The notes: a model not told the origin generated them from the sequence alone. 64,000 bases of DNA from Micromonospora pisi (GCF_003633685.1 NZ_RBKT01000001.1:3162001-3226000); one strand, 5' to 3'. Shown: positions 28,022 to 36,747, counted from the first letter of the stretch. Numbers and translations: made by a program.

Positions 28022-29566
28022 ATGAGCACGGCGGACACGGCACTGTTGACGGCGACAGGGCTGACGGTGAGTCGCTCCGTCGACGGCGAGGTGCTGCTGC
28101 CAGCCACCGACCTGTGGGTGGGGCCCGGCGAGGTGCTCGCTGTCACCGGGGCGTCCGGGGCCGGCAAGAGCACGTTGCTGCACGCGCTGCTGGACACTCT
28201 GCCCACGGGTCTGTACCGCGCCGTCGGGACGGTGCGGTGGCGCGGCCAACCGATCCACGCGGGCCGACCAGCCCGCCGTTGGCGGCGAACACAGTGCGGG
28301 TACCTCGGTCAGGATCCGGCCCTGGCGCTGCATCCGCTCTGGTCGGTCGGGCGTCTGCTGGGTGAGCATCTGACCGGTCCCAGGGCGGACCGGGCAATGC
28401 GCGTCCGTGAGCTTCTCGACCTGCTCGACCTGCCGGCCGAACTCGCCGAGCGCCGTGGCGACGAACTTTCCGGCGGGCAAGCCCAACGGGTCGCCCTGGC
28501 CCGGGCTCTGGCAGCCCGGCCGGATGTCCTCCTGCTCGACGAGCCAACCTCCGCCCTGGACGGGAAGACCCGTCACCGGGTCATCGAGGCGCTGAGAGCC
28601 CGGCCGGAGGGGTGCACCCTGCTGGTGACCCACGACCCGCATCTGGTTTCCGCTCTCGCTGACCGGGTGCTGGACCTGACAGCGCCCGCCCCTGGCACTC
28701 CGTCCGCGGTTTGTCGCACGGCTGCCGGGACCTCCACGACGGGCAGGTTCGTCGCCACCAGGCGAGAGCCGGTCGCGCTCCGGCCTGCGGGACTCCTGCC
28801 GGCCCGGCACGCGGCAGGCGGATCTGACGACATCGATGACCACCCGGTCCTGTTGGCCGTGCGCGGTCTGCGGGTGACCCGGCCGGATGGTGCGCCGCTG
28901 CTGGAGGACATGCGTCTGGACCTGATCCCCGGGTCGTGGATCGCGGTCGTCGGCCCGTCGGGCAGTGGCAAGACCAGCCTGCTGCACGCGATGATCGGTC
29001 GTCGTCCCGCCGGGCATGGCCAGCTCCTGCTGAGGGGTCGTCCGTTGCCGGCGGACGTCCGGCAGCGCGACCGCGACCAACGGCGGGCCGTCCAGTTCGT
29101 CGGTCAGCATCCGGCCGGCGAACTCAACCCGGCGCACCGCGTCGGCTACGCGGTGGCCCGCCCGCTGCGGGTGTTGCACGGCCTGGGTCGTGCCGACCGG
29201 GGCCGGACGATGCTGCGTCTCCTCAACGTGGTCGGGCTCAGGGCCGACCACGCGCGCCGGCGCCCGCGTGCGCTCTCGGGTGGTCAGCGACAGCGGGTGG
29301 CGCTGGCCCGGGCCCTCGCCGCGCAGCCCGAGGTGCTGCTGCTCGACGAACCGACCTCGGCGCTCGACCAGACATCCGCCGGCACGGTGCTCGACCTGCT
29401 CGACCGGCTGCGGGCGGACGGCATGGCCATCCTGTCGGTCACCCACGACCCCGCCGTGACGGCCCGAGCGGATCAGGTGCTGCACCTACGTGACCGCCGA
29501 CTTGTCCCGGCCGACAGCAACGGCCGACATACCGACACTCGAATGGAGGAATCCGGTGCCCGCTGA
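28022..29566 (+). CDS. Fused double ATPase of peptide/nickel-type ABC importer
   Basis: A 514-residue protein with two nucleotide-binding domains in one chain, replacing separate DppD and DppF. Domain 1: Walker A GASGAGKST, signature LSGGQAQRVALARAL, Walker B VLLLDEPTSALD, switch His in LVTHDPH. Domain 2: Walker A GPSGSGKTS, signature LSGGQRQRVALARAL, Walker B VLLLDEPTSALD, SVTHDPA. Both sites appear competent. The last bases overlap the start of the next gene by 11 nt. It completes a five-domain importer encoded between the synthases and the methyltransferases. Confidence 0.9.
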   Translation: MSTADTALLTATGLTVSRSVDGEVLLPATDLWVGPGEVLAVTGASGAGKSTLLHALLDTLPTGLYRAVGTVRWRGQPIHAGRPARRWRRTQCGYLGQDPALALHPLWSVGRLLGEHLTGPRADRAMRVRELLDLLDLPAELAERRGDELSGGQAQRVALARALAARPDVLLLDEPTSALDGKTRHRVIEALRARPEGCTLLVTHDPHLVSALADRVLDLTAPAPGTPSAVCRTAAGTSTTGRFVATRREPVALRPAGLLPARHAAGGSDDIDDHPVLLAVRGLRVTRPDGAPLLEDMRLDLIPGSWIAVVGPSGSGKTSLLHAMIGRRPAGHGQLLLRGRPLPADVRQRDRDQRRAVQFVGQHPAGELNPAHRVGYAVARPLRVLHGLGRADRGRTMLRLLNVVGLRADHARRRPRALSGGQRQRVALARALAAQPEVLLLDEPTSALDQTSAGTVLDLLDRLRADGMAILSVTHDPAVTARADQVLHLRDRRLVPADSNGRHTDTRMEESGAR

Positions 29567-30935
29567 AGCGACCACCGATCCGATGGTGGCCCACGTCGCC
29601 GAGCACCCGTGGGTCGCCGAAGCGCGTGCCACACCAGACGGCGCCATCATCGTCCGGGCGGATCCCGCCGTCACCACCGCCGGCCCTCGTCCCGGACCAC
29701 TGCTACAGGAGCACCTTGACCACTGGGCCGAGGTCTATGACTGGGTGTACCAGGACGCGGCCGGACGGCACGCGGACGACCTCGACCTCTCCGGCTGGCG
29801 GGCCTCGGACACCGGACTTCCCCTGCCGACCGAGCACATGAGGGAGTGGTTGGCCTGCACAGTGGGCCTGGTGTTGGGTCAACGGCCGGAGCGCATCTTG
29901 GAGGTGGGTTGCGGCACCGGCCTGCTCGCGCATCGCCTGCACCCTCACCTGAACGGCTACGTGGGCACCGACGTGGCGCCTGCGGCGGTACACCGGCTCG
30001 GACGCGCCGGCCTGCCGCGTACCGCATTCGTCCAGGCCGCCGCGCACGAGACGTCGGGTGCCGGGGTACGGGCGGCCATGGACGCCGTGTTCGGCCCGGA
30101 TGTCGCGCCCGACTGTGTACTGCTGAACTCCGTCACCCAGTGCTTTCCGGGGCTGGACTACCTGGCCACGGTGCTGCGTCAGGCGCTGGGCACGGTCGCC
30201 GACGGCGGAACGGTGATTGTCGGCGACATCCGGCACAGCGGTCTCCTGACCGAACACTTCACCTGGCTGGAACAGTCCCGCGAGCCCGGTCACGAGACGG
30301 ATCTCCAGGCGCGGGTACGAGCGGCGATCTCGGCGGACGAAGAGCTGTCCTTCTCCCCCAGCGCCGTCGTATCCATGCTGGCCGGGCAGGACTGGCCGGT
30401 GCGGATGAGCGTGCGCGCACGGACGATGGAGGACAACACCGAGCTGACCCGATACCGCTACGACCTGGTCCTGCACGTCGGTGCCGAGTCCTCGTTCGAC
30501 GGGGAAGCACCGGTCCGGGCTGTCCCCTGGTCGCACCAGCCAGGTGAGGACGTGGCCGCGACGCTACGGGCTGCGCTGGCCGATCAGCCGGTCGTCGTGT
30601 CCGGCATCCCCAACGCATTGTTGAACGACGGCCCGGCGGCGGTCACGCCGTACGCCCTGCGCCAGGCGGTGGGCGAGTTGGACGCCGTGGTGCTGCTGGA
30701 CCCGTACGACCCACGGCTGCTGGCGGTCGCCGCTCCCGCCGCCTGCGGATTTCTGACGGTCGACGCACTTTCCGCGCTCGGCGGTGCGACGGGGCCGGAA
30801 GCCCACGAGCCGCTGGCCGGGTTCGTACGTCGCAGACTGCCCGAGGTGCTGCGTGACCACCTGCGACGCCGGGCGCCGGGCCTACGGCCGCCCAGGATCG
30901 TCGTCGCCGATGCCGACGACCGGGCAACACCGTGA
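29556..30935 (+). CDS. Stand-alone methyltransferase of the A-domain-embedded NRPS type
   Basis: A 459-residue protein. GTG 29556 has GGAGG in the right place; the frame reaches further upstream over the ATPase gene but that part is a shadow. SAM motif I is ILEVGCGTGLLAHRLHPHL, followed by YVGTDVAPAAV. The stretch HWAEVYDWVYQD ... TEHMREWLACTVGLVLGQRP is the lead-in seen in methyltransferases inserted in NRPS adenylation domains (as in HMWP2 and PchF). After it comes a C-terminal part like the remainder of such insertions. Here the domain is its own gene, while the A domain of the NRPS at 13987 has no insert. It probably C-methylates thiazoline carbon or N-methylates in trans; which is not decided. 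Confidence 0.8.
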   Translation: MPAEATTDPMVAHVAEHPWVAEARATPDGAIIVRADPAVTTAGPRPGPLLQEHLDHWAEVYDWVYQDAAGRHADDLDLSGWRASDTGLPLPTEHMREWLACTVGLVLGQRPERILEVGCGTGLLAHRLHPHLNGYVGTDVAPAAVHRLGRAGLPRTAFVQAAAHETSGAGVRAAMDAVFGPDVAPDCVLLNSVTQCFPGLDYLATVLRQALGTVADGGTVIVGDIRHSGLLTEHFTWLEQSREPGHETDLQARVRAAISADEELSFSPSAVVSMLAGQDWPVRMSVRARTMEDNTELTRYRYDLVLHVGAESSFDGEAPVRAVPWSHQPGEDVAATLRAALADQPVVVSGIPNALLNDGPAAVTPYALRQAVGELDAVVLLDPYDPRLLAVAAPAACGFLTVDALSALGGATGPEAHEPLAGFVRRRLPEVLRDHLRRRAPGLRPPRIVVADADDRATP

Positions 30936-32365
30936 GCAGCCCTCCGGTTCACGGGCTGTCGGACCTGCCCGGGGTGGCCGCCTGGCAATGGGTTCCGGGA
31001 CCCGGACGGCCCGCGTTGCTGGTGTCCGGCGCCGCAGCCGGAACCGGCGCGCGGACAATTCCGGCGGAGGCGCAACGGACCGCAACCGGCGGAGGGGATG
31101 CGGCGGCTGCCGCCGGGGACGCGGCAGTGGAGGGCGCGGACCTGACGTCCCTCCCCCGGCTGACCCGGCTGCTGGACGAGGTGGCCCTGCTCGCGATGGC
31201 CCGGGTACTGCACGCGGCGCGGCTCTTCCGCGACGGCGCGACGCACGACGCGGCCCAGGTGCTGGACGCGCTCGGCGTTGCCCCCCGACACGCCTGGATC
31301 ACGCGACGGTGGCTGACCACTCTCGTCGCCGAGGGGCGACTCAGGCACGACCCGCGCACCGACCGCTACCACGACCTCGTCGCACCGGACCGAGCCGGAT
31401 ACGCGCGGGCCCGCCGGGAACTGGACGAAGCACGCCGTGGGCTGGGCTACCCGCCGTCGATGACCCGGTTCTTCCTGGCCACGGCCGACCGGCTGCCGGC
31501 GCTGCTGCGGGACGAGGCGGGCGTGCAGGCACTGCTGTTCCCGGACGGATCGACCGACACGGCCGAGGGCAACTACCACGACAACCTGCCCAGCCGGTGG
31601 GCCAACCACGCGGCGGCGGCAATGATCGCCGACAGCTCACGGGGTGCGCGGTCGAACGGTCCGCTACGCATCCTGGAGCTGGGTGCCGGGATCGGCGCGA
31701 CCACCCGGCACGTCCTCGACGCGCTGGCGGACACCGAGATCGACTACTTGTTCACCGACGTCTCGCGCTTCTTCCTCACCTCGGCGCGGGCCCTGCTGGG
31801 TGACCGGCCGGGGCTGCGGTTCGGCCTGTTCGACGTCAACCGGCCACCGGTCGGACCGGAATTCGCGCCCGGCTCCCGGGACGTCATTCTGGCCGCAAAC
31901 GTCCTGCACAACGCCCGGCACGTGGGCCTGGTCCTGGCGGCCCTACGGGAACTACTCACGCCCGGTGGACTGCTGGTGCTCGTCGAGTCCTGCCGCGAGC
32001 ACTACCAGGCGCTCACCTCCATGTACCTGCTCATGTCACCCGCCGCTGACGAGGAGCGCTGGTTCACCGACCTGCGGGCCGGACAGGACCGGGTGTTCCT
32101 CACCGCAGCGGAGTGGAGCGACCAGTTGGACGCCGCCGGATTCGACCCGCTGCCGGTGCTGCCCACAGACGGCCATCCACTGGCCGAGGCGGGTCAGCGA
32201 GTGATCGCCGGTCGGGTCCGGCCGGGAATCCCGCTCCCGGACCCGACCCTCGTCACGGCCGCCCTCGCGGCCAGGCTGCCACCGGCCGAGCGTCCCGAAC
32301 GGGTCCACGCCGTGGACCGCATCATCCCCACCCCGTTCCCCGCCATGATGGGAGACCCTCGTTGA
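30932..32365 (+). CDS. Stand-alone C-methyltransferase of the yersiniabactin-PKS type
   Basis: A 477-residue protein starting at GTG 30932, overlapping the previous stop. After a variable Ala-rich lead, residues 70-160 resemble a helical leader (LARVLHAARLF-like, GVAPRHAWITRRWLTTLVAE). The SAM core has ILELGAGIGATTRHVLDAL, then YLFTDVSRFFLTSARALLGD and RFGLFDVNRPP, the hallmark of C-methyltransferases in HMWP1-like and other PKS lines. AANVLHNARH follows. Inferred role: methylation of the malonate-derived carbon (gem-dimethyl) or of a thiazoline, acting in trans because the PKS at 17958 has no such domain. Confidence 0.82.
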   Translation: MSSPPVHGLSDLPGVAAWQWVPGPGRPALLVSGAAAGTGARTIPAEAQRTATGGGDAAAAAGDAAVEGADLTSLPRLTRLLDEVALLAMARVLHAARLFRDGATHDAAQVLDALGVAPRHAWITRRWLTTLVAEGRLRHDPRTDRYHDLVAPDRAGYARARRELDEARRGLGYPPSMTRFFLATADRLPALLRDEAGVQALLFPDGSTDTAEGNYHDNLPSRWANHAAAAMIADSSRGARSNGPLRILELGAGIGATTRHVLDALADTEIDYLFTDVSRFFLTSARALLGDRPGLRFGLFDVNRPPVGPEFAPGSRDVILAANVLHNARHVGLVLAALRELLTPGGLLVLVESCREHYQALTSMYLLMSPAADEERWFTDLRAGQDRVFLTAAEWSDQLDAAGFDPLPVLPTDGHPLAEAGQRVIAGRVRPGIPLPDPTLVTAALAARLPPAERPERVHAVDRIIPTPFPAMMGDPR

Positions 32366-34347
32366 CCGACTCCTCCGGCACCAACGCACCGACCGAGCTG
32401 GTCGACGCCGTACGCGCCGTCTGGGCCGATGTGCTGGACCTCGACGTGACCGCCGTACCGGCCGACGCCAGTTTCCTCAGCCTCGGTGGCGATTCCGTCC
32501 TGACGGTACGGATGGCAGCGCTGATCCGGCAACGGATCGGTGCCGCCCTGGCCCTGGCCGATGTCCGTGTCGAGCACAGCGCGGCCCGACTGGCCACCCT
32601 CATTCACGAACGCGGAAACGCGACTGGAGCACTGCGCCCGCTACCGCTTGAGCTGAAGAGGCGAGACGACCCGGAAGCACCCTTCCCGCTCCTCCCACTC
32701 CAACAGGGCTACTTCGTCGGGCAGCAGGACGGGTGGGAACTGTCCTACCGGTCAGCCCACCACTACGTGGACATCGGCCTGCAGAATATCGACGCCGACG
32801 AGATCGCCGAATCGTTGCAGGATGCGCTGGAGCGGCTCGCCGAGCACCAGTCGGTACTGCGTGCCCGGATCCTGCCGGACGGGCGGCAGAAGATCCTGCC
32901 CTTGGACGATCCGGAGGCCCTGCCGCTGCTGCGGGTGACTGATCTCAGCACCGCCGGTGCGGACGAGATCACCGAGAAGTTGGCGGCGATCCGACATGAG
33001 ATGAGCACCAACGGCCCCGACCCGACCCAGGGGTGTGGACTGGACATGCGACTGACCCTGCTGCCCGACGCGAGGGCCCGGCTGCACTCCTCGACCAGTC
33101 TGATGATCATCGACGGCTGGTCGTCGGGGGTCTTCTACCGGGACCTGTTCGCTCTGGCCACCGACCAGAACGCGATGCTGGCCCCACTGGACGTCGACTT
33201 CGGCGACTATGCCGCAACCCTGGATGGGTTGTCCGGGACCGAACAGTGGCGAGCCGACCGCGACTGGTGGTGGGACCGCCTCGACGACCTTCCGCTCCCC
33301 CCGGCCCTGCCACTGGCCGCCGATCCGGCGGATGTCCGTCCAGTCCTGATGGGCGCACGCCAGGCCGTCCTTGACCCGGCCCGGTGGGCCAGGCTGCGAA
33401 AGCACTGCGCCCGACACGGCGTCACCCCCTCGGCCGCGATGTTCGCCGTGTTCTCCACGGCCCTGGCCCGCGCCTGTGGACACCGACGATTCCTGCTCAA
33501 CACCCTGCAACTGAACCGCCTTCCGCTACACACCGACGTCCCTCGGCTGGTCGGCGCCTTCTCCTCGACCATGCTCGTACCGGTGGAACTGCCCGGCTCG
33601 GCGACCTTCGCCGACCTCGCGGTCCGCGCTCAGCGGGACATCGGGGAAGCCATGGCGCACAACCTGGTGACCGGGGTGGAGGTGTCCCGCGAACTCGGCC
33701 GACGCCGCAACACCCGGCGTCCGGTCGCCCCGGTGGTCTTCCAGAGCACCCTGGGCGTCGACGCTGCCCTCGGCAGTGAGGTCCCCCGGACCGCCGGACC
33801 GCTGGGCACCATCGACCTCTCCAGCCACTACCAGCAGTTGCGTACCCCGCAGGTGGCGCTCGAGGTCCGGCTGTTCGAGCTGCGTGACGAACTGGTGGTG
33901 GTGTTCTCCCTGGTGGAGGAGATCTTCGAAGCCGACGACGTGGACCGGATGTTCACCGACGTGATGGCCTCCATCGAAACCCTGGTCGACGAGGACGGTT
34001 GGTCCGTGCCGCTCGCGCTGCCGGAGCCCCTGGACGCCCCCGAGCACGCCCGGTCGGGCGCCCGCCTGTCCGTGCCGACGGCGCCGGCCGGGACGATGGA
34101 CGAACCCGGTCCGCCACGTGACGACCTGGAACGGACGATCGCGCGGCAGTGGGCGGCGTTGCTCGGCTGCCCGGTTCCGGACCGGGCCACGGACTTCTTC
34201 GGTCTCGGCGGGGACTCGCTGCTCGCCGTACGGATGCTCGGTGCCCTCGCCCGGGAGGAAGTGGGACGGGTGACACCCCGTCGCTTCCTGGAACATCCCA
34301 CCGTTGCGGGGCTCGCCACCGCCGCCCGCGAGACGACCACTCCATGA
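32362..34347 (+). CDS. NRPS: carrier - Cy-like condensation - carrier
   Basis: A 661-residue protein starting at TTG 32362, overlapping the previous stop (TTGA), with GGAGA upstream. Domains: carrier 1 (Ser45 in LGGDSV), a Cy-family condensation domain (about 95-510), carrier 2 (Ser619 in LGGDSL). The order equals the PCP1-Cy2-PCP2 end of yersiniabactin HMWP2. In the Cy motif the first Asp is replaced: SLMIID (246-251), and the VVFTSALG motif reads VVFQSTLG. There is no A domain, so its carriers must be loaded by the Cys-activating A domain of the 13987 protein in trans. One of its carriers may also serve the carrier-less Cy-TE end of the 17958 protein. Confidence 0.85.
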   Translation: MTDSSGTNAPTELVDAVRAVWADVLDLDVTAVPADASFLSLGGDSVLTVRMAALIRQRIGAALALADVRVEHSAARLATLIHERGNATGALRPLPLELKRRDDPEAPFPLLPLQQGYFVGQQDGWELSYRSAHHYVDIGLQNIDADEIAESLQDALERLAEHQSVLRARILPDGRQKILPLDDPEALPLLRVTDLSTAGADEITEKLAAIRHEMSTNGPDPTQGCGLDMRLTLLPDARARLHSSTSLMIIDGWSSGVFYRDLFALATDQNAMLAPLDVDFGDYAATLDGLSGTEQWRADRDWWWDRLDDLPLPPALPLAADPADVRPVLMGARQAVLDPARWARLRKHCARHGVTPSAAMFAVFSTALARACGHRRFLLNTLQLNRLPLHTDVPRLVGAFSSTMLVPVELPGSATFADLAVRAQRDIGEAMAHNLVTGVEVSRELGRRRNTRRPVAPVVFQSTLGVDAALGSEVPRTAGPLGTIDLSSHYQQLRTPQVALEVRLFELRDELVVVFSLVEEIFEADDVDRMFTDVMASIETLVDEDGWSVPLALPEPLDAPEHARSGARLSVPTAPAGTMDEPGPPRDDLERTIARQWAALLGCPVPDRATDFFGLGGDSLLAVRMLGALAREEVGRVTPRRFLEHPTVAGLATAARETTTP

Positions 34348-34351
34348 GCGC

Positions 34352-34383
34352 AGCCGTGGCGGGGTGACGACCCCGCCACGGCT
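34352..34383. terminator. Strong bidirectional terminator ending the NRPS operon
   Basis: AGCCGTGGCGGGGT (34352-34365) and ACCCCGCCACGGCT (34370-34383) form a perfect 14-bp stem with a GACG loop. It lies 5 bases after the NRPS stop and between convergent genes. Confidence 0.9.
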
Positions 34384-34428
34384 GTCGGCGGTGACCCGGC
34401 GGGCCGCTGCGGACGAATTCGCCGATGC

Positions 34429-35349
34429 TCAGCCGGCCAGGCCCGCGTCCTCCCGGAACAGTTCCTGGTCCAGCCACACCGCTGCCCGCGCGCCATCGGC
34501 GGCACCGGTGACGACGAACGTCAGCGCGTCGGGCAACGCCGCCAGACGGGCGGTGTCCCCGGCCGCGTAGACCCCGGGGATGGAGGTCCGTTGAAACTCG
34601 TCCACTCGCACGCAGCCATCCGGCAGCAGCTCACACCCCAACTGTTCGGCCAGGGCAGAGTGCTGGCGAGTCGGCGCCCGATGGTAGACAGCCTGCCGTT
34701 CGAGCACCACCCCGTCGGCGAAAACCAGCCGCAGGTCACCCTCCTCCCCCTCGATCCGAGTGATGGGCGCCTCGCGTACGGGGATACCGGCGGCGGCGAG
34801 GCGCCCCACGGCGGGTTCGGGTACGGGATGCCCGTTGGTGCAGACGACGACGTCGTCGCTGAACCGATCCGCGACGTACAGCGCCTGCATCACCTGCGGC
34901 AGTTCGTGCCCCACAACGGCGAGCGTCATGCCCCGGGTCTCCCAACCGTGGCAGAACGGGCAGTGGAAGACACCCCGTCCGAATCGCTCGGCCAGCCCGG
35001 CGACGGTGTCGGTGAGGTCGACCTGACCCGTTGCCAGGACCAGCTTGCGGGACTGATAAGCCTGTCCGTCGGCCAGCGTCACGATGAATCCACCGTCGGC
35101 TCGCGTGACATCGTCAACGCGGCCGTCCCGACATTCCACGCTCGGGTAGGCCGACAACTCGTCCCGGCCCAGCTTGCGCAGCTCGGCCGGGGAGAACCCA
35201 TCCCGACTGAGAAACATGTGCATCTCGGCAGCCGGCGCGTTCCGCGGGCTGCCACTGTCCACAACCAACACCCGTCGGCGCTGGCGGCCCGACACCAGGG
35301 CGGCGTTGAGCCCGGCCGGCCCACCGCCCACCACGATCACGTCAAACAC
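34429..35349 (-). CDS. Thioredoxin-reductase-like FAD/NAD(P)H oxidoreductase with CxxC
   Basis: A 306-residue flavoprotein. GTG 35349 is chosen because AAGGAGG lies 6 bases upstream and it places DVIVVGGGPAGLNAAL at the very N-terminus; the frame extends to 35385. FAD site GGGPAGLNAAL, redox pair CPFCHGWE (about 130), a central NAD(P) region with the degenerate site VVGHELPQ, and the C-terminal FAD motif GVYAAGDTA. This is the subfamily of small thioredoxin-reductase-like enzymes that includes dithiol oxidases of natural product pathways (GliT/HlmI relatives). Shared Zur box with the divergent reductase ties it to the metallophore: possible thiol protection, disulfide chemistry or thiazoline oxidation. 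Confidence 0.8.
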   Translation of the reverse strand: MFDVIVVGGGPAGLNAALVSGRQRRRVLVVDSGSPRNAPAAEMHMFLSRDGFSPAELRKLGRDELSAYPSVECRDGRVDDVTRADGGFIVTLADGQAYQSRKLVLATGQVDLTDTVAGLAERFGRGVFHCPFCHGWETRGMTLAVVGHELPQVMQALYVADRFSDDVVVCTNGHPVPEPAVGRLAAAGIPVREAPITRIEGEEGDLRLVFADGVVLERQAVYHRAPTRQHSALAEQLGCELLPDGCVRVDEFQRTSIPGVYAAGDTARLAALPDALTFVVTGAADGARAAVWLDQELFREDAGLAG

Positions 35350-35390
35350 GGCATCCTCCTTGCCGGCAACGCCGGCGCTCATCATCTAAC

Positions 35391-35413
35391 GAAAATGACA
35401 ATAGTTATCATTT
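35391..35413. promoter_or_regulatory. Zur box 4, divergent promoter
   Basis: The site is a dyad AAATGACAATAGTTATCATT (35393-35412) with mirrored AAATGA and TCATTT arms. It lies 42 bp from the flavoprotein start (35349, minus) and 36 bp from the reductase start (35450, plus), so it can control both. Confidence 0.8.
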
Positions 35414-35449
35414 GCGGGAGTAGCCAGTGCTCAGTGAAAGGCCCACACG

Positions 35450-36550
35450 ATGAGTGACACCACGACGATCGGCGTCCTGGGAGGCTACGGAGCTGTCGGC
35501 AGCTCGGTGGTACGCCGTCTGCACCAGACAGTGACCGGACAGCTCCTGATTGCCGGCCGTGACCCGGCACGAGCCAAGGAACTCGCCCGCACGCTGGGCC
35601 CCGGCACAGCCTCCACCGAACCCGCAACCGTCGACCGCAACGACCCGGCCTCGCTCGACCGGTTCGCGGCACGCTGCGGTCTCATCGTCAACTGCGCTGG
35701 CCCGTCGTATCGGGTGCTCGACACGGTCGCCCGGGCCGCACTGCGTCACGACGCCGACTATGTCGACGCCGCCGGGGACGATCCCACACTTCTGCGGCTG
35801 CTCGCCGACGGCGGCGCCAACGAATGGGTCGCGGCGGGACGGATTGCTGTCTTGTCCGCAGGAGCCCTGCCGGGCCTCTCGGGGCTCCTCCCGCGCCACC
35901 TTGCCGCCGGAATCCAACGACCAGTCCGGCTGGACGCGTACCTCGGCGGGGTAGCAGCTCTCACCCCGGCAGCAGCCGGAGACGTACTACTCAGTCGCGG
36001 CCCCGAGCACGGCATATCCGGCGCCGGCTGGCGGGGTGACGACGTACGGGAGCGGACTCTCGCGCCCCGGCGCGGCCTGTCACTCCCGGCCTTCCCACGA
36101 TTGGTGGACGCATTTCCCTTCCTGTCCACGGAGGCAGTCCGGCTTGCCCGCGCCGTGCGGCTCCAGCAGGTGAACTGGTACACCGTGTTCGGCGGCGACC
36201 AGCTCCCACAGCAGTTGGCCATGTCATGGGCACTTGAAAGCACCGACACACGCGACCTGATCAGCGCGGCAACCGAGGACGTACGACGACACGGCTCGTG
36301 GTACGGGCAGGAGTTCCACCTCTGGGAGGACGACATCGACGGCCCACCGACCCGCACCCTGTCGCTGACCACCGAGGACTCCTACGAACTCAGTGGCTTC
36401 ATGGCGGCGGCGACAGCGAGCGCGATACTCGCGGGCGAGGTGCCTCCGGGAGTCCATCTCGCCGCCGATACGCTTGATCCCGCCAAAATCACCCAGGCGC
36501 TTTCGGCCGACCCCGCAGTCAAAATCAGCCTTGCCGAAGCGATGGGCTAG
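35450..36550 (+). CDS. Saccharopine-dehydrogenase-family NAD(P)-dependent oxidoreductase
   Basis: A 366-residue enzyme with N-terminal Rossmann motif IGVLGGYGAVGSSVVRRL and LLIAGRDPARAKELA. CGLIVNCAGPSYRVLDTVAR, then HDADYVDAAGDD, is typical of saccharopine-dehydrogenase-like reductases. No signal peptide. In thiazoline siderophore pathways an NAD(P)H thiazolinyl imine reductase reduces thiazoline to thiazolidine (YbtU/PchG, another family). This enzyme is a candidate for the same step, inferred from the shared Zur box and neighbourhood only. An alternative is imine/opine-type reduction of a released product. Confidence 0.8.
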   Translation: MSDTTTIGVLGGYGAVGSSVVRRLHQTVTGQLLIAGRDPARAKELARTLGPGTASTEPATVDRNDPASLDRFAARCGLIVNCAGPSYRVLDTVARAALRHDADYVDAAGDDPTLLRLLADGGANEWVAAGRIAVLSAGALPGLSGLLPRHLAAGIQRPVRLDAYLGGVAALTPAAAGDVLLSRGPEHGISGAGWRGDDVRERTLAPRRGLSLPAFPRLVDAFPFLSTEAVRLARAVRLQQVNWYTVFGGDQLPQQLAMSWALESTDTRDLISAATEDVRRHGSWYGQEFHLWEDDIDGPPTRTLSLTTEDSYELSGFMAAATASAILAGEVPPGVHLAADTLDPAKITQALSADPAVKISLAEAMG

Positions 36551-36714
36551 CAGGCGAGTTCCAGTCCCGGCGTAACCACGATCCATATCACCTGTCGGGT
36601 GCGATGCGGTGATCTGCTCAACGAGACCTCACCGCAGACACCGAAGAATCGCGGGTGGCGGGTGCGCGGTAGCTCGCGCCATTCAGGTGATTCGGTCGGC
36701 GGGCGGATGCCGAG

Positions 36715-36747
36715 CCGGGCGGGACTGCGGGATGCGGCCCCGCCCGG
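36715..36747. terminator. Hairpin between the convergent reductase and subtilase genes
   Basis: CCGGGCGGG (36715-36723) pairs with CCCGCCCGG (36739-36747) across a 15-base loop. It is the strongest dyad in the 220-bp gap; nothing else is seen there. Confidence 0.55.
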
